From: Caldilineaceae bacterium
GTDB lineage: Bacteria; Chloroflexota; Anaerolineae; Caldilineales; Caldilineaceae
Direction of reading: 5' to 3'
DNA: 64,000 nucleotides
Assembly: GCA_022823185.1 (NCBI GenBank)
Contig: JAJDXQ010000020.1
Span: 186,001 to 250,000 of the forward strand
The notes under the pieces are model-generated. The model ran no database searches. It saw only the letters and a list, made by a program, of their open reading frames with translations, and was not told the origin of the DNA. Below, in pieces: positions 63,061 to 64,000 of the stretch (positions are counted from its first letter, which is position 1; each line of letters opens with the position of its first letter). Position numbers and translations under genes: made by a program.

Positions 63061-64000
63061 CTAGAGCTGTTCCGCCAGCGCACCGGCCTGCTCGCGCAGC
63101 CGCTGCCGCTCCACCCGCGCCGCCGGGCAACCGATCACCTCCGCGATCCGGGCCGTGTCCATCGCTGCCAGCTGCGAGAACCTGGTAACACCGGCCTCGA
63201 CAAGCCGTCTGGCGTAGACGGAGCCAATGCCCGCGATGCGCGTAAAATCATCTGGCGCATCCTGGGCCGCGGCATCCCCAGGCGAAATGTCGGCTGTCCC
63301 GCGGGCCTCGGCTGCCAGGAGAGACGGCGCCTCCCATGGTTCAGGAAGATCTGCCACGATCTGCCCTGCCGTTTCCAGCCCCGCCGCGTCCAATCTGTCG
63401 ACGGAGCCGGCGTCCGCGGCAAACACGTCCCCGCCGGTTCCCTCATCAGTAACCGCCGGCCCTGCTTCCGCGCCAGGTTCCGGACCAACAGGACCGTTCT
63501 CCGGGCCGCCCTCCGGAATGCGCCGTTGAAGCCGTCCCGATCCCCGCGCCACATGCACGATGACCGCGCCAGTTCCGGTTGACCCAATCAGGAGCGCCGC
63601 GATGAATCCCAAACAGGGAAAGATCGCCCAGGAGAAGGCCGTAACGCCTGTTACTGCCAGCGAGCTGATCCCAACCGAAATCAGCGGATTCCAGGACACC
63701 TCGCCCCGAACAGCCACGAGCTCATCCAGCCGCCGCCCCAACCAGTAGCAGGTGACAGTCCAGCCGCACAGCGCCACAACTGCCATCAGCGCCAGCAACG
63801 GCAAAGCCAGCAGCGCGAAGCAGATCGTAATCATCAGGATGGCAGTAAGACCCGCCGATCCCATCACTCCGATCGCGCCCGTCGCGAAACTGAGCGCCGT
63901 TTCCCTCTCGGCGGTCTTTGAAATCGCCTTCACCTGTTTGGGAAGCAGCCAGCTGACAAGCAAAACAAGACCTGTGAACAACAGGGTCCACAAAAAGGCT
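63061..64000 (-). CDS. Membrane protein with C-terminal helix-hairpin-helix, 5' end beyond window
   Basis: The frame remains open to the window edge, so the true start lies outside; TTG 63993 is not convincing. The visible 313 residues contain about four membrane helices (WTLLFTGLVLLVSWLLP, AILMITICFALLALPLL) and a run LPKQVKAISKTAERETALSF that I associate with membrane-anchored bactofilin-type proteins. An acidic linker (about 155-245) leads to a helix-hairpin-helix-like DNA-binding or protein-binding end (FTRIAGIGSVYARRLVEAGV). The bactofilin link is from memory only. Confidence 0.6.
   Translation of the reverse strand, partial: AFLWTLLFTGLVLLVSWLLPKQVKAISKTAERETALSFATGAIGVMGSAGLTAILMITICFALLALPLLALMAVVALCGWTVTCYWLGRRLDELVAVRGEVSWNPLISVGISSLAVTGVTAFSWAIFPCLGFIAALLIGSTGTGAVIVHVARGSGRLQRRIPEGGPENGPVGPEPGAEAGPAVTDEGTGGDVFAADAGSVDRLDAAGLETAGQIVADLPEPWEAPSLLAAEARGTADISPGDAAAQDAPDDFTRIAGIGSVYARRLVEAGVTRFSQLAAMDTARIAEVIGCPAARVERQRLREQAGALAEQL

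Overview
The window reads as 64 kb of core chromosome from a GC-rich bacterium, most probably a member of the Chloroflexota (Anaerolineae/Caldilineales type). That placement is inference: it rests on the protein style, the MoxR/DUF58/DUF4129 set, the short-palindrome intergenic repeats, and several enolase-superfamily and thiamine-diphosphate (ThDP) enzymes, not on a marker-gene tree. There is no phage, insertion sequence, integron or CRISPR array. Most genes lie on the minus strand.

Layout. 1-7.4 kb (minus): a YbjN-like partial gene, a small CxxC protein, signal peptidase I, an AlbA_2/GHKL regulator directly downstream of gyrA, and rplI with its own terminator. 7.7-12 kb (plus): a response regulator, a triple-PDZ exported protein and a sensor kinase, which look like one envelope-sensing unit. 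12-16.4 kb: a membrane-anchored Trm112-like protein, two small unknown genes, and a lipoprotein M16 peptidase. 16.4-17.5 kb: a gene-poor, purine-rich stretch with palindromic repeats. 17.5-21.8 kb (plus): a strong promoter drives a siroheme nitrite/sulfite reductase, an unknown partner and a TrpD2-like protein. 21.9-29.2 kb (minus): a CCA-adding-type enzyme, a ThDP enzyme, and the DUF4129/DUF58/MoxR set.

29.5-35 kb holds a probable sugar-acid catabolic cluster: D-2-hydroxyacid dehydrogenase, amidohydrolase, enolase-superfamily dehydratase and DapA-family lyase on the minus strand, with a divergent RhamD-like dehydratase. 35.3-39.8 kb holds a second ThDP enzyme, MTA phosphorylase, two coupled unknowns and a hotdog thioesterase. 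39.8-47 kb carries surface-polysaccharide genes (glycosyltransferase, GtrA, O-antigen ligase, a 900-aa PTPS-related membrane protein), a HAD phosphatase and tRNA-Ser(CGA). 47-64 kb is mostly information processing: a LarA-like protein, prfB with a programmed frameshift, ftsY, dgt, manC, dprA, rimM, khpA, rpsP, ffh, a CDP-alcohol phosphotransferase, a CpdA-like phosphodiesterase and ettA. The window ends in a truncated bactofilin-type membrane protein.

Protein targeting is well represented here (ffh, ftsY, lepB), as are translation (rplI, rpsP, rimM, prfB, ettA, tRNA-Ser, CCA-adding enzyme) and DNA handling (gyrA, dprA, dgt). Five promoters that I could place all have an 18-bp spacer. The oddest items are a GyrA whose quinolone-determining loop reads HPHNDQ, a small frameshifted reading frame ending 5 bases before rimM, a DapA-family protein lacking the usual active-site tyrosine, and a 548-aa membrane protein with a long disordered linker. 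No wholly new multi-gene system is proven; the best candidates are the response regulator/triple-PDZ/kinase unit and the reductase/unknown/TrpD2 operon.
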